Of a stretch of 64,000 nt of DNA, positions 41,237 through 51,103 are shown piece by piece. The DNA lies in the NCBI GenBank assembly GCA_964420405.1, contig CAYQTL010000007.1, positions 1 to 64,000 of the forward strand, read 5' to 3'. The translations under genes and the position numbers were made by a program. The stretch is from CAYQTL01 sp964420405. GTDB taxonomy: Bacteria; Acidobacteriota; Thermoanaerobaculia; Thermoanaerobaculales; Sulfomarinibacteraceae. Positions within the stretch are counted from its first letter, which is position 1, and each line of letters starts with the position of its first letter. The notes beneath the pieces are model-generated. The model was not told the DNA's origin, did no database searches, and saw only the letters and a list, made by a program, of their open reading frames with translations.

Positions 41237-42835
41237 ATGGACGCACCGGGTCGTCACAGCTCGAGCCGCATGTTCACGATCGTGCTCGGCCTCACGGTCG
41301 TTTTGACCGGGGCGGCCGCCGGGGCGCTGTTCGGCGAGCGGTCGGTGTCCGACGAGCGCCAGCAGCTGATGATCCGGGCGTCGCACATCGTCACGACGCT
41401 GATGGAGTGGCTGCCGGAGGAGCCCGACCCGGCGGACATCGTCTACGACGGCATCGGCGGCATGCTCGACATCCTCGACCCGCACTCCAACTATCTCGAC
41501 CCCAGGAACTACCGCAAGATGCGCTCGCGCCAGGAGGGTTCGTTCTACGGCGTCGGCATCATCATCTCGCGCCGCGACGGCGAGGTGACGGTGATCGCGC
41601 CGATCGCCGGCACGCCGGCCGCGTCCAAGGGACTTCGCGCCGGCGACACCATCACCGCGGTGGAGGGGAGGCCCACGGAGGACCTGAGCCTCGACGACGT
41701 CGTCGACGAGGTCCGGGGATCCGAGGGCACGCCGGTCCGGCTCACCATCAAGCGGCCCGGCATCGCCGACGAGTTCGAGGTCGAGATCACCCGCGCCCGG
41801 ATCCCCCAGAGCTCCGTGCGGTTCGCCTTCATGCTCGAGCCCGGGGTCGGCTACATCCGCCTGTCGGACTTCACCAACACCAGCTCGCGCGAGGTCCGCG
41901 ACGCCATCGAGGAGCTCACCGGGCAGGGGATGGACCGACTGGTCTTCGACCTGCGCAACAACCCCGGCGGCGCTCTCGACGCCGCCATCGGCGTGTCGGA
42001 CGCGTTCCTCCTGGAGGGACAGCTGATCGTCTCGACGAAGGGGCGCACCGAGGAAAACAACGCCACCTACCACGCCCCCGGCCACGACGAGCCGTTCGAA
42101 GGTCCGCTCGTGGTGCTGGTCAACGAGGGCTCGGCGTCGGCCTCCGAGATCGTCGCCGGAGCGGTCCAGGATCACGACCGCGGCCTCGTGCTCGGCGAGA
42201 CCACCTGGGGCAAGGGCCTGGTCCAGACCGTGTTCTCGGTCCGCGACACCGGCCTGGCGCTGACCACCGCGCGCTACTACACGCCGTCGGGGCGGCTGAT
42301 CCAGCGCGACTACCAGTCGTACATCGACTACGTCACCCACCGCAACGGCGTCTCGCCGGAGGACGAGCCGGACGAGGTGTACGAGACCGACGCCGGCCGC
42401 ACCGTCCTGGGCGGCGGCGGCATCATGCCCGACGTCACCGTCCCGGCGCGGGAGCTGACCGAGCCGATCGTCCGCATGTACGGCGGCTCGGCGTTCTTCC
42501 GGTTCGCGGTCGAGCTCCTGGGCGACATCCCCGACGAGGAGGAGGCGGCGTTCGCAGCGGCCTTCGAGGCCGACGAGGCAACCGTCGAGCGTCTCCTCGA
42601 GTGGGTCGCCGAGCAGGAGATCCTCGACGCGGACGGCCTCGCCGACCTCCGTGCCGACCCGGTCGCGATGGACGACGCCCGCCGCGGGCTCGAGGTCGAG
42701 GTGCTCAACGCCACCCTGGGACTGGAGGCCGGCTACCGGGCGGCGATCGCCGCCGACGAGCAGGTCGAGGCCGCCATGCGCCACATGGAGGACGCCGCCG
42801 ACATGTGGGTGGCATGGCTGCAGGACCACGGGTAG
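41237..42835 (+). CDS. C-terminal processing peptidase (S41 family)
   Basis: Periplasmic serine protease of 532 residues that trims proteins at the C-terminus. The N-terminal segment MFTIVLGLTVVLTGAAAGALFG is a signal anchor. A PDZ domain lies near residues 85-185 (GVGIIISRRDGEVTVIAP, GLRAGDTITAVEGRPTEDL). The catalytic Ser is in NEGSASASEIV near residue 300, and the Lys follows in ETTWGKGLVQT. TAGTGT and GGAGGG precede the ATG. Its C-terminal 130 residues are acidic helices of unknown role. It stands alone. Confidence 0.93.
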   Translation: MDAPGRHSSSRMFTIVLGLTVVLTGAAAGALFGERSVSDERQQLMIRASHIVTTLMEWLPEEPDPADIVYDGIGGMLDILDPHSNYLDPRNYRKMRSRQEGSFYGVGIIISRRDGEVTVIAPIAGTPAASKGLRAGDTITAVEGRPTEDLSLDDVVDEVRGSEGTPVRLTIKRPGIADEFEVEITRARIPQSSVRFAFMLEPGVGYIRLSDFTNTSSREVRDAIEELTGQGMDRLVFDLRNNPGGALDAAIGVSDAFLLEGQLIVSTKGRTEENNATYHAPGHDEPFEGPLVVLVNEGSASASEIVAGAVQDHDRGLVLGETTWGKGLVQTVFSVRDTGLALTTARYYTPSGRLIQRDYQSYIDYVTHRNGVSPEDEPDEVYETDAGRTVLGGGGIMPDVTVPARELTEPIVRMYGGSAFFRFAVELLGDIPDEEEAAFAAAFEADEATVERLLEWVAEQEILDADGLADLRADPVAMDDARRGLEVEVLNATLGLEAGYRAAIAADEQVEAAMRHMEDAADMWVAWLQDHG

Positions 42836-42849
42836 CCGGCCACCGGCCT

Positions 42850-43080
42850 GGTCCGTTCCCGATCCCGTTCCCGATCCCGACGACCTCGACCCGACCGAGG
42901 GTCTGGGTGCGGACGGCGCTCGTCGGGCACGGATCCGGGCCCGGCCCGGTTCCAGTCCCCGGTCGGCGTCCTGGCCGTCGTCCTCCTCCGACCCGTCCTC
43001 GACGGCCGCGGCCAACACGCCGGGCCCGATCCGAAGGTCCCGTCGGAAACGGGACCCGGATCGGAGACCAGAACGGACAC
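42850..43080. repeat. Hexamer-end element between the S41 peptidase and dtd genes
   Basis: The left side is an array GTCCGTTCCCGATCCCG repeated over 42850-42882. The right side, CGTCGGAAACGGGACCCGGA... (43041-43080), ends in GAACGGAC, the reverse complement of GTCCGTTC. The ends agree at 8 bp outside, then imperfectly. No gene is seen between the convergent genes. Confidence 0.5.
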
Positions 43081-43109
43081 CGGGCAGGGATCGGACGACG
43101 CCCTCGAGG

Positions 43110-43556
43110 TCACGACGCGGACGACTCCCACAGCAGGGTGACGGGGCCGTCGTTGACGAGGTCGACCTCCATCATGGCGCCGAACACCCCGGTCTCGACC
43201 TCGATGCCGTGGCGGCGGACGCCGGCCACGAACCGCTCGAACAGGGGCTCCGCCTCCCGTCCCGCCATCGCGCGGTCGAAGCTCGGCCGCCGCCCCCGGT
43301 CGATGGAACCGGCGAGGGTGAACTGGGACACCGCCAGCACCGCGCCCGCGATGTCGTCGAGCGACAGGTTCATCTTCCCGTCGCCGTCGGAGAACACCCG
43401 GAGCCCGGCCACCTTGGCGGCGGCGGCGTCGACCTCGTCGGGGCCGTCGCCCCGCTCCAGGCCCGCGAGCACTACCAGACCGGGGCCGATCCTGCCCACC
43501 ACGCCTCCATCCACCCGGACCTCGGCCCGGCTCACGCGCTGGATCACCACCTTCAT
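43110..43556 (-). CDS. dtd: D-aminoacyl-tRNA deacylase
   Basis: Cleaves D-amino acids and glycine from mischarged tRNA, 148 residues. Family motifs are MKVVIQRVSRAEV at the start, AVSQFTL near residue 80, and the Gly-Pro motif in VNDGPVT that gives chiral selectivity. A second conserved site, KMNLSLDDI, is present. The ATG overlaps the murJ stop by ATGA, so it is translated from the murJ mRNA. Confidence 0.95.
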   Translation of the reverse strand: MKVVIQRVSRAEVRVDGGVVGRIGPGLVVLAGLERGDGPDEVDAAAAKVAGLRVFSDGDGKMNLSLDDIAGAVLAVSQFTLAGSIDRGRRPSFDRAMAGREAEPLFERFVAGVRRHGIEVETGVFGAMMEVDLVNDGPVTLLWESSAS

Positions 43557-45121
43557 CGTGTCCGTCCTTCCCGCACCGCCGCGAGCATCGCCCAGGGCTC
43601 GCGTCCGCCGAGCGCCACCACGACCAGCAGGTAGGCGGCGGCCGCCGCGCCGAGCGCCGCTCCCAGCCGGAGCGCCCCGTCCCATCCGGTGCGCACCACG
43701 CCGTCGAGCACCGGCGTCGCCCACACCAGGACCACCGCCACCCCCGCCGCACCGGCCATCTGGCGGCCGACCGCCGCCACCAGCGGAGCCGTCACCGCCC
43801 ACCCCGGGCCGTGCCGCCGCGCGTACAGAGCCGTCAGCAGCGCCGCGTAGGCGAGCATCGCCACCGTGTTGGCCAGCCCCAGCCCGGGCACCCCGAGCGG
43901 ACCGACCGCAACCACGCAGCCGGCGGTGAACACGACCAGCGCACCGCCCGTTCCGACCATCGGCGTGCGCGTGTCGCCGTGGGCGAAGAACGCGCTCGCC
44001 ATCACCTTCGCGTGCCCCGTCCCAACCAGCCCGAACGCGTACGCGGCCAGCGTCGCCGCCGTCACCTCCACCGCCGCGGGGTCGAACCGGCCGCCGCCGA
44101 ACAGCAGCCCGATCACCGGCCCGGACGCGAACGCGAGTGCCGTCGCCGTCGGCAGCGTCACGAAGCTGACCAGCCGGATCGTGTCGGCCAGCGTGGCGGG
44201 CGCCGCCTCAGGGGTCTCCCGCAGCTGCCGCGACAGCACCGGCAGCAGCACCGTCGTCAGCTGCACCACGATTCCGCCGAACAGCAGCTCCGTGACGCGG
44301 TAGGCGTAGAACTGGGCGGTCACCGCCCCCTCGCCGAGGAACGAGGCGAACCGGCTCGTGATCAACTGGTTGACCTGGTTGATACCGAGCACCGTGATGC
44401 CCGGCAGCATGAGCACGAGCACCCGCCGGACGGCCGGCGACGAGGCCGCCCGGAGCAGCGGCGCGATCCGGAACCCGAGCCGGCGCACCGCCGGCCACTG
44501 CACGCCGAGCTGCAGGGCGCCACCCGCCAGGACCGCCACGCCGAGCACGACGGGCGCCGCGCCCGCGCCCCGCGTCAGCCACCATGCCGCCGCCACCAGC
44601 GTGAGGTTGAAGAGCACCGGCGTGGCGGCCGGCAACAGGAACCGCTCGCGGCTGTTGAGCACGCCCTGGCACAGCGCCGCGAACGAGATCAGCGCCAGGT
44701 ACGGGAACATGATCCGAGTCATCAGCGTGGTCACCGCGAGCTTGCCGGGATCCGCCGCGAAGCCCTCGGCGTACAGTCGGACCAGCCACGGCGCGGCGAC
44801 GATCCCCAGCCCGACCACCGCCGCCAGCGCGAGATGGAGGGCCGCCGCGAGGCCGCGGACCAGCTCCCGGGCGCTGTCACCGTCCTCGCCGTCGTCGCCG
44901 AGCCTGGCCAGTGCCGGCACGAACGCAGCGTGCAGCGCCCCTTCGGCCAGCAGCGCCCGGAACGCGTTCGGAATCCGGAATGCGGTACGGAACGCGTCGT
45001 TCAGGGCGTCCGCCCCGAGCACCCAGGCCAGCGCCTTGTCGCGCAGATAGCCGGTCACGCGGCTGACCATGGTGATCGCCGCCATCCGCACCGCGTGATG
45101 CAGCAGGCGTCCCTCGCTCAT
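43553..45121 (-). CDS. murJ: Lipid II flippase MurJ
   Basis: Polytopic inner-membrane protein (522 aa, about fourteen helices) that flips lipid II for peptidoglycan synthesis. The MVSRVTGYLRDKALAWVLG segment, LLAEGALHAAFVP, ALCQGVLNSRERFLLPAATPVL and ASAFFAHGDTRTPM are MurJ/MviN signatures. TACCCT lies 13 nt before the ATG. It is the first gene of the pair with dtd. Confidence 0.95.
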   Translation of the reverse strand: MSEGRLLHHAVRMAAITMVSRVTGYLRDKALAWVLGADALNDAFRTAFRIPNAFRALLAEGALHAAFVPALARLGDDGEDGDSARELVRGLAAALHLALAAVVGLGIVAAPWLVRLYAEGFAADPGKLAVTTLMTRIMFPYLALISFAALCQGVLNSRERFLLPAATPVLFNLTLVAAAWWLTRGAGAAPVVLGVAVLAGGALQLGVQWPAVRRLGFRIAPLLRAASSPAVRRVLVLMLPGITVLGINQVNQLITSRFASFLGEGAVTAQFYAYRVTELLFGGIVVQLTTVLLPVLSRQLRETPEAAPATLADTIRLVSFVTLPTATALAFASGPVIGLLFGGGRFDPAAVEVTAATLAAYAFGLVGTGHAKVMASAFFAHGDTRTPMVGTGGALVVFTAGCVVAVGPLGVPGLGLANTVAMLAYAALLTALYARRHGPGWAVTAPLVAAVGRQMAGAAGVAVVLVWATPVLDGVVRTGWDGALRLGAALGAAAAAYLLVVVALGGREPWAMLAAVREGRTR

Positions 45122-45196
45122 GCTGGTGGTCGGGAGGGTAGCACCCGACCGTGGTCGCGGTGTGGCGCCGCGGTGGCGACCGCGTGGCGGCTCGAT

Positions 45197-45377
45197 CTCC
45201 GATCCCGCTCCCCACGTCGCCGCCGACCCCGTTCCCGATCCCGAATGAGACGGCGCGTCGGGCACCGACACGCGGACCGCGACGTTCGGGAGCGGGCACG
45301 AGAACCCCGACGTCATCGGGTGGCTCCTGGGGATGTGATACCCCACCACCATCGGGATCGGGAACTGGATCGGACAC
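45197..45377. repeat. Hexamer-end element upstream of ssb
   Basis: Left blocks CCGATCCCGCTCCCC (45199) and GTTCCCGATCCCG (45231-45243) face CGGGATCGGGAAC (45353-45365) exactly, a 13-bp perfect inverted pair, and the right end continues to GGATCGGACAC (45377). The 360-bp gap between murJ and ssb holds this element and the ssb promoter; no gene is seen. Confidence 0.65.
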
Positions 45378-45442
45378 GCGGCCACCCACCGCGACCGCCC
45401 TGTCCTCACCCCTCACCCAGAACCCACGCCTGCACTCCGTGC

Positions 45443-45448
45443 TAGCAT
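45443..45448 (+). promoter_or_regulatory. ssb -10 box with a short hairpin in the leader
   Basis: TAGCAT about 34 bp before the ssb ATG. TCCCG-TCCACG-CGGGA (45456-45471) forms a small stem just before the AAGGAGA Shine-Dalgarno and could modulate translation. Confidence 0.4.
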
Positions 45449-45481
45449 TGGCGTATCCCGTCCACGCGGGAAGGAGACAGC

Positions 45482-45895
45482 ATGATCAACAAAGCGATCC
45501 TCGTCGGCAACGTCGGCCGCGACCCCGAGATCAAGTCCACCCAGAGCGGATCGCGCCTGGCCACGTTCTCCCTGGCAACCAACGAACGACGCAAGGACGA
45601 GAGTGGCAACTGGACCGACTACACGGAATGGCACAACATCGTCGTGTGGGGCCGGACAGTTGACGTGGTCGAGCAATACGTCAGCAAGGGCCGTCAGCTG
45701 TACATCGAAGGCCCGATCCGGACCCGCACCTACGAGGTGGACGGCGTCAAGAAGTACATGACGGAGATCCACGCGTTCACCCTCAAGCTGATCGGAGGCC
45801 GCGGGGGCGACGGACCCCGCCCCTCCTCCGGCGGCCACGACAGCCGCTCCGGGCCGTCGGACTTCCCCGACGACTCGGACGACGTCCCGTTCTGA
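45482..45895 (+). CDS. ssb: Single-stranded DNA-binding protein
   Basis: An OB-fold protein of 137 residues that coats ssDNA during replication and repair. The N-terminus MINKAILVGNVGRDPE, GSRLATFSLATNE and WHNIVVWGRTVDVVEQYVSKGRQLYIEG are the OB-fold signatures. The flexible linker is short and ends in the acidic tip DDSDDVPF that binds partners. AAGGAGA precedes the ATG. Confidence 0.97.
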   Translation: MINKAILVGNVGRDPEIKSTQSGSRLATFSLATNERRKDESGNWTDYTEWHNIVVWGRTVDVVEQYVSKGRQLYIEGPIRTRTYEVDGVKKYMTEIHAFTLKLIGGRGGDGPRPSSGGHDSRSGPSDFPDDSDDVPF

Positions 45896-45912
45896 TCCGG
45901 GGGCCCTAACCC

Positions 45913-45941
45913 TTGACAGGGGTTGGGCTTCCCGCTATGTT
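45913..45941 (+). promoter_or_regulatory. Promoter of the HU gene
   Basis: TTGACA (45913-45918), 17-nt spacer and TATGTT (45936-45941), then a 30-nt leader with AAGGAGG. One of the best promoters in the window. Confidence 0.8.
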
Positions 45942-45971
45942 CGCAGACTCGACCGTGGTAAGGAGGGGCGG

Positions 45972-46241
45972 ATGATCAAGTCGGACCTCGTCGAACGGGT
46001 GATGGAGGCGGCGGACCTCCCGAAGCCGAAGGCCACCGAGGCGGTGAACGCGCTGTTCGACGCCATGAAGGATGCGCTCCTGCGGGGGGACCGGATCGAG
46101 CTGCGGGGTTTCGGCGTGTTCCAGGTCAAGGACCGCAAGCGCGGGATCGGCCGCAACCCGAAGACCGGTCGCGAGGTCGAGATCCCGCCCGGCAAGACCA
46201 TCCGCTTCAAGCCCGGCAAAGCCCTGCGCAACATGAGCTGA
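45972..46241 (+). CDS. HU/IHF-family DNA-binding protein
   Basis: Histone-like DNA-bending protein of 89 residues. MIKSDLVERVMEAADLPKPKATEAVNALFDAM, RIELRGFGVFQVKDRKRGIGRNPKTG and PPGKTIRFKPGKAL are typical. The family Pro at the tip of the DNA-binding arm is present (RNPKTGREVEIPPGKT). Its strong promoter fits an abundant protein. A rho-independent-like hairpin follows 30 nt after the stop. Confidence 0.95.
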   Translation: MIKSDLVERVMEAADLPKPKATEAVNALFDAMKDALLRGDRIELRGFGVFQVKDRKRGIGRNPKTGREVEIPPGKTIRFKPGKALRNMS

Positions 46242-46243
46242 AG

Positions 46244-47197
46244 GTGTCGTCGGCAGACCCGCGAGCTCTCGGCCCCGACGGCCCGGCCGTCGGGGCTTTC
46301 CGCGCCCGGTCGCGGTACCCGTACCGGCCCCGCTGGTGGCTGCACGTCGTGCTGTTCGTGGCGACGTTGGCGAGCACGACCTTCATCGGCGCCTTGTTCT
46401 GGGGAGCGCTGCCGCCGGAGATGGCTCGCCTCGGCCTCCTCGAGCTCGCCACCGATCCCCGCTTCCTGCTCGCCGGTCTCCAGTTCTCGGTTCCGCTGAT
46501 CACCATCCTGCTGTGCCACGAGATGGGCCACTACCTCGCCGCGCGCCGTCACGGCCTGGTGGCGACTCCGCCGTTCTTCATCCCCTTCCCCGTCCCTCTG
46601 TTCGGCATCGGCACCCTGGGCGCCGTCATCCGGATCAAGGAGCCGATCCGCAACAAGCAGCAGCTGCTCGACATCGGTGCGGCGGGCCCGATCGCCGGGT
46701 TCGTGGCCCTGCTGCCGTTCCTGGTGTACGGCGTGCTCGCCTCCGAGACCGTCGCCGGCGACATGGAGGGGGCGTTCCTGATGTTCGGCGAGCCCCTGAT
46801 CTGGGAGATCGTGGAACACCTCGCCTCTCCGACCCTGGGCGACGACGTGACCCTCCTGCTTCATCCGGTCGGCGTCGCCGCCTGGTTCGGGATCCTCGTC
46901 ACGCTGCTGAACATGCTGCCGTTCTCCCAGCTCGACGGCGGCCACGTGACGTACGCGCTGCTCGGCCGCTGGCACCGCCGAGCCGCGTGGCCGCTGCTCG
47001 GCGTGCTGGCGCTCCTCGGGTTCTGGTGGGCCGGCTGGTGGCTGTGGTGCATCATCGCGATCGTGCTGAACCCCCGCCACCCGCGGATCTGGGACGAGGA
47101 CCTGCCGCTCGACCCACGCCGCCGCTGGATCGGCTGGATCGCGCTGGCGATCTTCGTGCTGTGCTTCATGCCGGCGCCGCTGGAGCTGGTGTTCTGA
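46244..47197 (+). CDS. Site-2 protease (M50 family) membrane metalloprotease
   Basis: Intramembrane zinc protease of 317 residues. The zinc motif HEMGH is in LLCHEMGHYLAARRHGL near residue 90, and the third ligand is in MLPFSQLDGGHVTYALLG near residue 225. Four to six membrane segments are visible, with no PDZ domain, as in the short S2P group. GTG 46244 starts 2 nt after the HU stop. However, a terminator-like hairpin lies within the first 20 codons, so the true start could be further down, although no good later start was found. Confidence 0.85.
   Translation: MSSADPRALGPDGPAVGAFRARSRYPYRPRWWLHVVLFVATLASTTFIGALFWGALPPEMARLGLLELATDPRFLLAGLQFSVPLITILLCHEMGHYLAARRHGLVATPPFFIPFPVPLFGIGTLGAVIRIKEPIRNKQQLLDIGAAGPIAGFVALLPFLVYGVLASETVAGDMEGAFLMFGEPLIWEIVEHLASPTLGDDVTLLLHPVGVAAWFGILVTLLNMLPFSQLDGGHVTYALLGRWHRRAAWPLLGVLALLGFWWAGWWLWCIIAIVLNPRHPRIWDEDLPLDPRRRWIGWIALAIFVLCFMPAPLELVF
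46272..46299 (+). terminator. Terminator-like hairpin inside the M50 reading frame
   Basis: Perfect GCCCCGACGG/CCGTCGGGGC stem with loop CCCGG followed by TTT. It is 30 nt after the HU stop and looks like the HU terminator, yet lies inside the first codons of the M50 gene. Confidence 0.6.
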
Positions 47198-47244
47198 GCC
47201 CGACGGGGCGCTTCCAGGGCCGGGGATGCCTGTCGCCTCCCAGG

Positions 47245-47422
47245 GTCCGATCCCGATCCCGTTCCCGATGCTCTGCATACATGTACGGACATCGCCACAC
47301 GATCCGAACCGGGTGAGCCACTCCGTTCCCGTTCCCCGGAACCGAGCACGGGCCACGTGCCGATCGGCGGTGATCGGGGGTCGACCTCGAGTCCGAGCGG
47401 CGTCGGGAACGGGATCGGGACC
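47245..47422. repeat. Hexamer-end element upstream of thiI
   Basis: GTCCGATCCCGATCCCG continues to GTTCCCGATG (47245-47270). Its inner 18 bp, CCGATCCCGTTCCCGATG, is inverted at 47401-47422 (CGTCGGGAACGGGATCGG) with one mismatch. A further GTTCCCGTTCCCC lies within, near 47326. The element fills most of the 279-bp gap. Confidence 0.65.
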
Positions 47423-47461
47423 GGGGAGGCGATCGCGTCCCCGGGCGCCGTCGCTCCGTCT

Positions 47462-47467
47462 GATACC
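47462..47467 (+). promoter_or_regulatory. -10 box of leaderless thiI
   Basis: GATACC, 9 nt before the GTG at 47477; no Shine-Dalgarno is seen. Confidence 0.35.
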
Positions 47468-47476
47468 CTCCACCCC

Positions 47477-48696
<1,220 letters not shown>

Positions 48697-48700
<4 letters not shown>

Positions 48701-49299
48701 GCGACGGTGCCCGCTCCCGCCGCGAGCTGCTGCGCGACGTCTTCGGCGTGCTGCGGGGCCACCGGCCGCCGCCACCGGATCCCACGAAGGTCCTGCGTCC
48801 ACCCGGCGCCCTGGCCCCCGACGAGCGCTTCCTCGACGCATGCACCGCCTGCGGCGACTGCGTCCCGGCGTGCCCGCAGGACGCCATCTTCATGATCCGC
48901 CAGGAGGACGGACGGCTCATCCCGGCGATCCACCCGTCCGCCGAGCCGTGTCACCTGTGCCACGACCTGCCGTGCATCGCCGCCTGCCCCGACGGCGCGC
49001 TGGTCGACCCCGGCGGTCCGGAGCGCGTCCGGATCGGCGTCGCGCGGGTCGACCCGCGCCGCTGCGTGACCTTCACCGGAGAGCGGTGCACCGACTGCTA
49101 CCGAGCCTGCCCATACCCGGACCAGGCGATCATGCTGATCGGCGGCCGCCCCCTCGTGGGCACCGGCGCATGCACCGGTTGCGGCCTGTGCGAGCACGCC
49201 TGCCCGGAGCGCCCCAAGGCGATCCGGGTCGTCGCCGACCGGCATCTCGTCCCGGGGATGCGGATCCCGAAGGACGAGATGTACCGCGGCTCGGCGTGA
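48697..49299 (+). CDS. Polyferredoxin (NapF/MauM-like), coupled to thiI
   Basis: A 200-residue protein with four Cys-rich motifs: CTACGDCVPACP near residue 50, CHLCHDLPCIAACP near 85, CTDCYRACPYP near 130 and CTGCGLCEHACP near 160. These resemble NapF/MauM-type ferredoxins of cytoplasmic electron chains. It has no signal peptide. GTG 48697 overlaps the thiI stop, an unexpected pairing: it may deliver electrons or Fe-S for tRNA thiolation, or the link may be only positional. Function unproven. Confidence 0.85.
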
Positions 49300-49405
49300 C
49301 GGCTCGCCGATCGGGTCTGGTTCGTGGTGGAGCTTCTCGCGACCACCATCGCTGGATCAGGCGCCGGGGGTCGACCTGGACAGGCGGGTCGGTGGATCGG
49401 CGCAG

Positions 49406-49440
49406 GCGGCCAGGGAGGGTCGAACCCCCGTTCGGTGGCC
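49406..49440 (-). other. tRNA T-arm-like fragment
   Basis: On the minus strand, GGGGG-TTCGACC-CTCCC followed by TGGCCGC looks like a tRNA T arm plus acceptor 3' half. No matching 5' half (GCGGCCA) is found within 80 nt. It may be a decayed tRNA end or an old attachment site. Confidence 0.25.
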
Positions 49441-49546
49441 ATCGAGAGTGGGCACGGCGTCGCCGGATGCCGGCGGGGCCCTCGCCGGGCGCCCGGCCGA
49501 CGCGAGCGCAGCCCCGGCTGGTACTCTTGGCGTGGAGGTAACGGTC

Positions 49547-50692
49547 GTGGTTCTGCTCGCGCTGTACGTCGCCCTCGCCCTGGGCGTGTCGTTCCTGTGC
49601 TCGATCATGGAGGCGGTGCTGCTGAGCGTCACGCCGTCGTTCGTCGCGATGGAGGAGCAGCGCGACGCGCCCACCGCGACCCGCCTGCGGGCGCTGAAGA
49701 CCGACGTCGACCGGCCGCTCGCGGCGATCCTCAGCCTCAACACCATCGCCCATACGGTCGGGGCCGCGGGCGCCGGCGCCCAGTCGGCGGTGGTGTTCGG
49801 CAGCGCCGCCGTGGCGGTCGCCTCCGCCGTGATGACGCTGCTCATCCTGGTGCTGTCGGAGATCATCCCCAAGACACTCGGCGCGGTCCACTGGCGGTCG
49901 CTGGCTCCGGTCGTCGTGCGCCTGCTCGGACCCGTGATCTGGCTGATGTGGCCGCTCGTGAAGCTCTCCCAGCTGATGACCCGGGTGATGGCGGGCGACA
50001 GGGCCCACGCCACCGTCAGCCGCGACGAGATGAGCGCCCTCGCCGAGCTGGGTCTGCGGGAGGGTGTCCTGGCCGAGGACGAGTCCCGCATCCTCAAGAA
50101 CCTGCTGCTGTTCCGCACGATCGCGGCGAAGATGGTGATGACCCCGCGCACCGTCGTGCAGTTCCTTCCCGAGGCCGCCACCGTCGGCGAGGTCGTGGAG
50201 AGCCGTCGAGAGCTGCCGTTCTCGCGGCTGCCCGTCTACCGTACCGACCACGATGACGTGACCGGGTTCGTCCTGAAGGACGAGATCCTGCTGCGCGCCG
50301 CACGGGGCGAGCTGAGCCTGCCGCTGAGAGACATCCGGCGAGCCATGACGGTCGTCCCGGAGACGCTGCCGCTGCCGGACCTGCTCGCCCGCCTGGTCGC
50401 GGACAAGGACCACATCGCGCTGGTGGCCGACGAGTTCGGCGGCACCGCCGGCATCGTCACCCTGGAGGACGTGCTCGAGACCCTGCTCGGGCTCGAGATC
50501 GTGGACGAGGCCGACGCCAACCGGGACATGCAGGAGCTCGCCCGCCAGCGGTGGCGCAACCGCGCCCACGACCTGCGACGGCTGGGTGCCGGCGCGTCGC
50601 CGGACGGTGAGCGCATCGACCCGGTCATCCGCTTCGGCCTGACGGGCGGCAAGCCCGCTGGCCTGCCCGAGGACGAGGAATCCGGCCGGTGA
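49547..50692 (+). CDS. CNNM/CBS-domain membrane protein (HlyC/CorC family)
   Basis: Inner-membrane protein probably involved in magnesium or cobalt efflux, 381 residues. Residues 1-165 form a CNNM (DUF21) domain with four hydrophobic segments (SIMEAVLLSVTPSFV, LILVLSEIIPKTLG). Residues about 185-320 hold two CBS domains (MVMTPRTVVQF, SRLPVYRTD, VADEFGGTAGIVTLEDVLETLLG). GTG 49547 is preferred because GGAGGTAA lies 8 nt upstream; GTG 49532 is an alternative. TACTCT at 49522-49527 is the likely -10. Confidence 0.9.
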   Translation: MVLLALYVALALGVSFLCSIMEAVLLSVTPSFVAMEEQRDAPTATRLRALKTDVDRPLAAILSLNTIAHTVGAAGAGAQSAVVFGSAAVAVASAVMTLLILVLSEIIPKTLGAVHWRSLAPVVVRLLGPVIWLMWPLVKLSQLMTRVMAGDRAHATVSRDEMSALAELGLREGVLAEDESRILKNLLLFRTIAAKMVMTPRTVVQFLPEAATVGEVVESRRELPFSRLPVYRTDHDDVTGFVLKDEILLRAARGELSLPLRDIRRAMTVVPETLPLPDLLARLVADKDHIALVADEFGGTAGIVTLEDVLETLLGLEIVDEADANRDMQELARQRWRNRAHDLRRLGAGASPDGERIDPVIRFGLTGGKPAGLPEDEESGR

Positions 50693-50732
50693 CCCGGTCG
50701 CCGACGAGACCCCCGAGGGCCGTCGGGACATG

Positions 50733-50738
50733 TACCCT
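50733..50738 (+). promoter_or_regulatory. -10 box before the outer-membrane factor remnant
   Basis: TACCCT followed by GGCTGC (6 nt) and the ATG at 50745, a typical leaderless promoter. Confidence 0.4.
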
Positions 50739-50744
50739 GGCTGC

Positions 50745-51080
50745 ATGAAGAGCGCTTCCGGACGGATCGGGTCGACAGGCCTCGTGGCGGCACTGACGGC
50801 GGTGTGGGTGGCAGGGTGCACCTCGCGGCCGCAGGAGGTGCGACATCCCGTCGACCTGCCACCCCGGTTCTCGACCACCGGCGCCGCCGCGGTTCCCGAC
50901 CGGTGGTGGGTCGCGTTCGGCCGGCCGGAGCTGGACCGGCTGGTCGCGAGGGCGCTGGCCTCGAACCTCGACCTCGAGAGCGCGCGGCACCGGCTCCGCG
51001 AGGCGTCGCTCGTCGCCCGGCGGGAAGCGGGCGCCCTGCACCCGGAGCTCGACGCGGTCGCCGTGGCGCGCCGGCTCTGA
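50745..51080 (+). pseudogene. Outer-membrane efflux protein (OprM/TolC type), N-terminal remnant
   Basis: Only 111 residues remain of a protein that is normally about 470. The N-terminal lipoprotein signal ends in VAGC, followed by the OprM-like WWVAFGRPELDRLVARALASNLDLESARHRLREA segment, which is the first part of the outer-membrane factor. The frame then stops shortly after LHPELDAVAVARRL. Beyond it lies a fragment of an RND pump, so an internal deletion probably fused two genes. A promoter remains, but no functional channel can be made. Confidence 0.75.
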
Positions 51081-51103
51081 CCCGAGGCCCCCACGCGGAT
51101 CGC

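Noticed and set aside
40943..43018. Long minus-strand frame opposite the S41 peptidase
   Set aside because: The plus-strand peptidase has catalytic motifs; the antisense frame has none.
47270..47300. A possible binding site palindrome TGCATACATGTAC near thiI
   Set aside because: It lies inside the hexamer element and no second copy or matching regulator site was seen.
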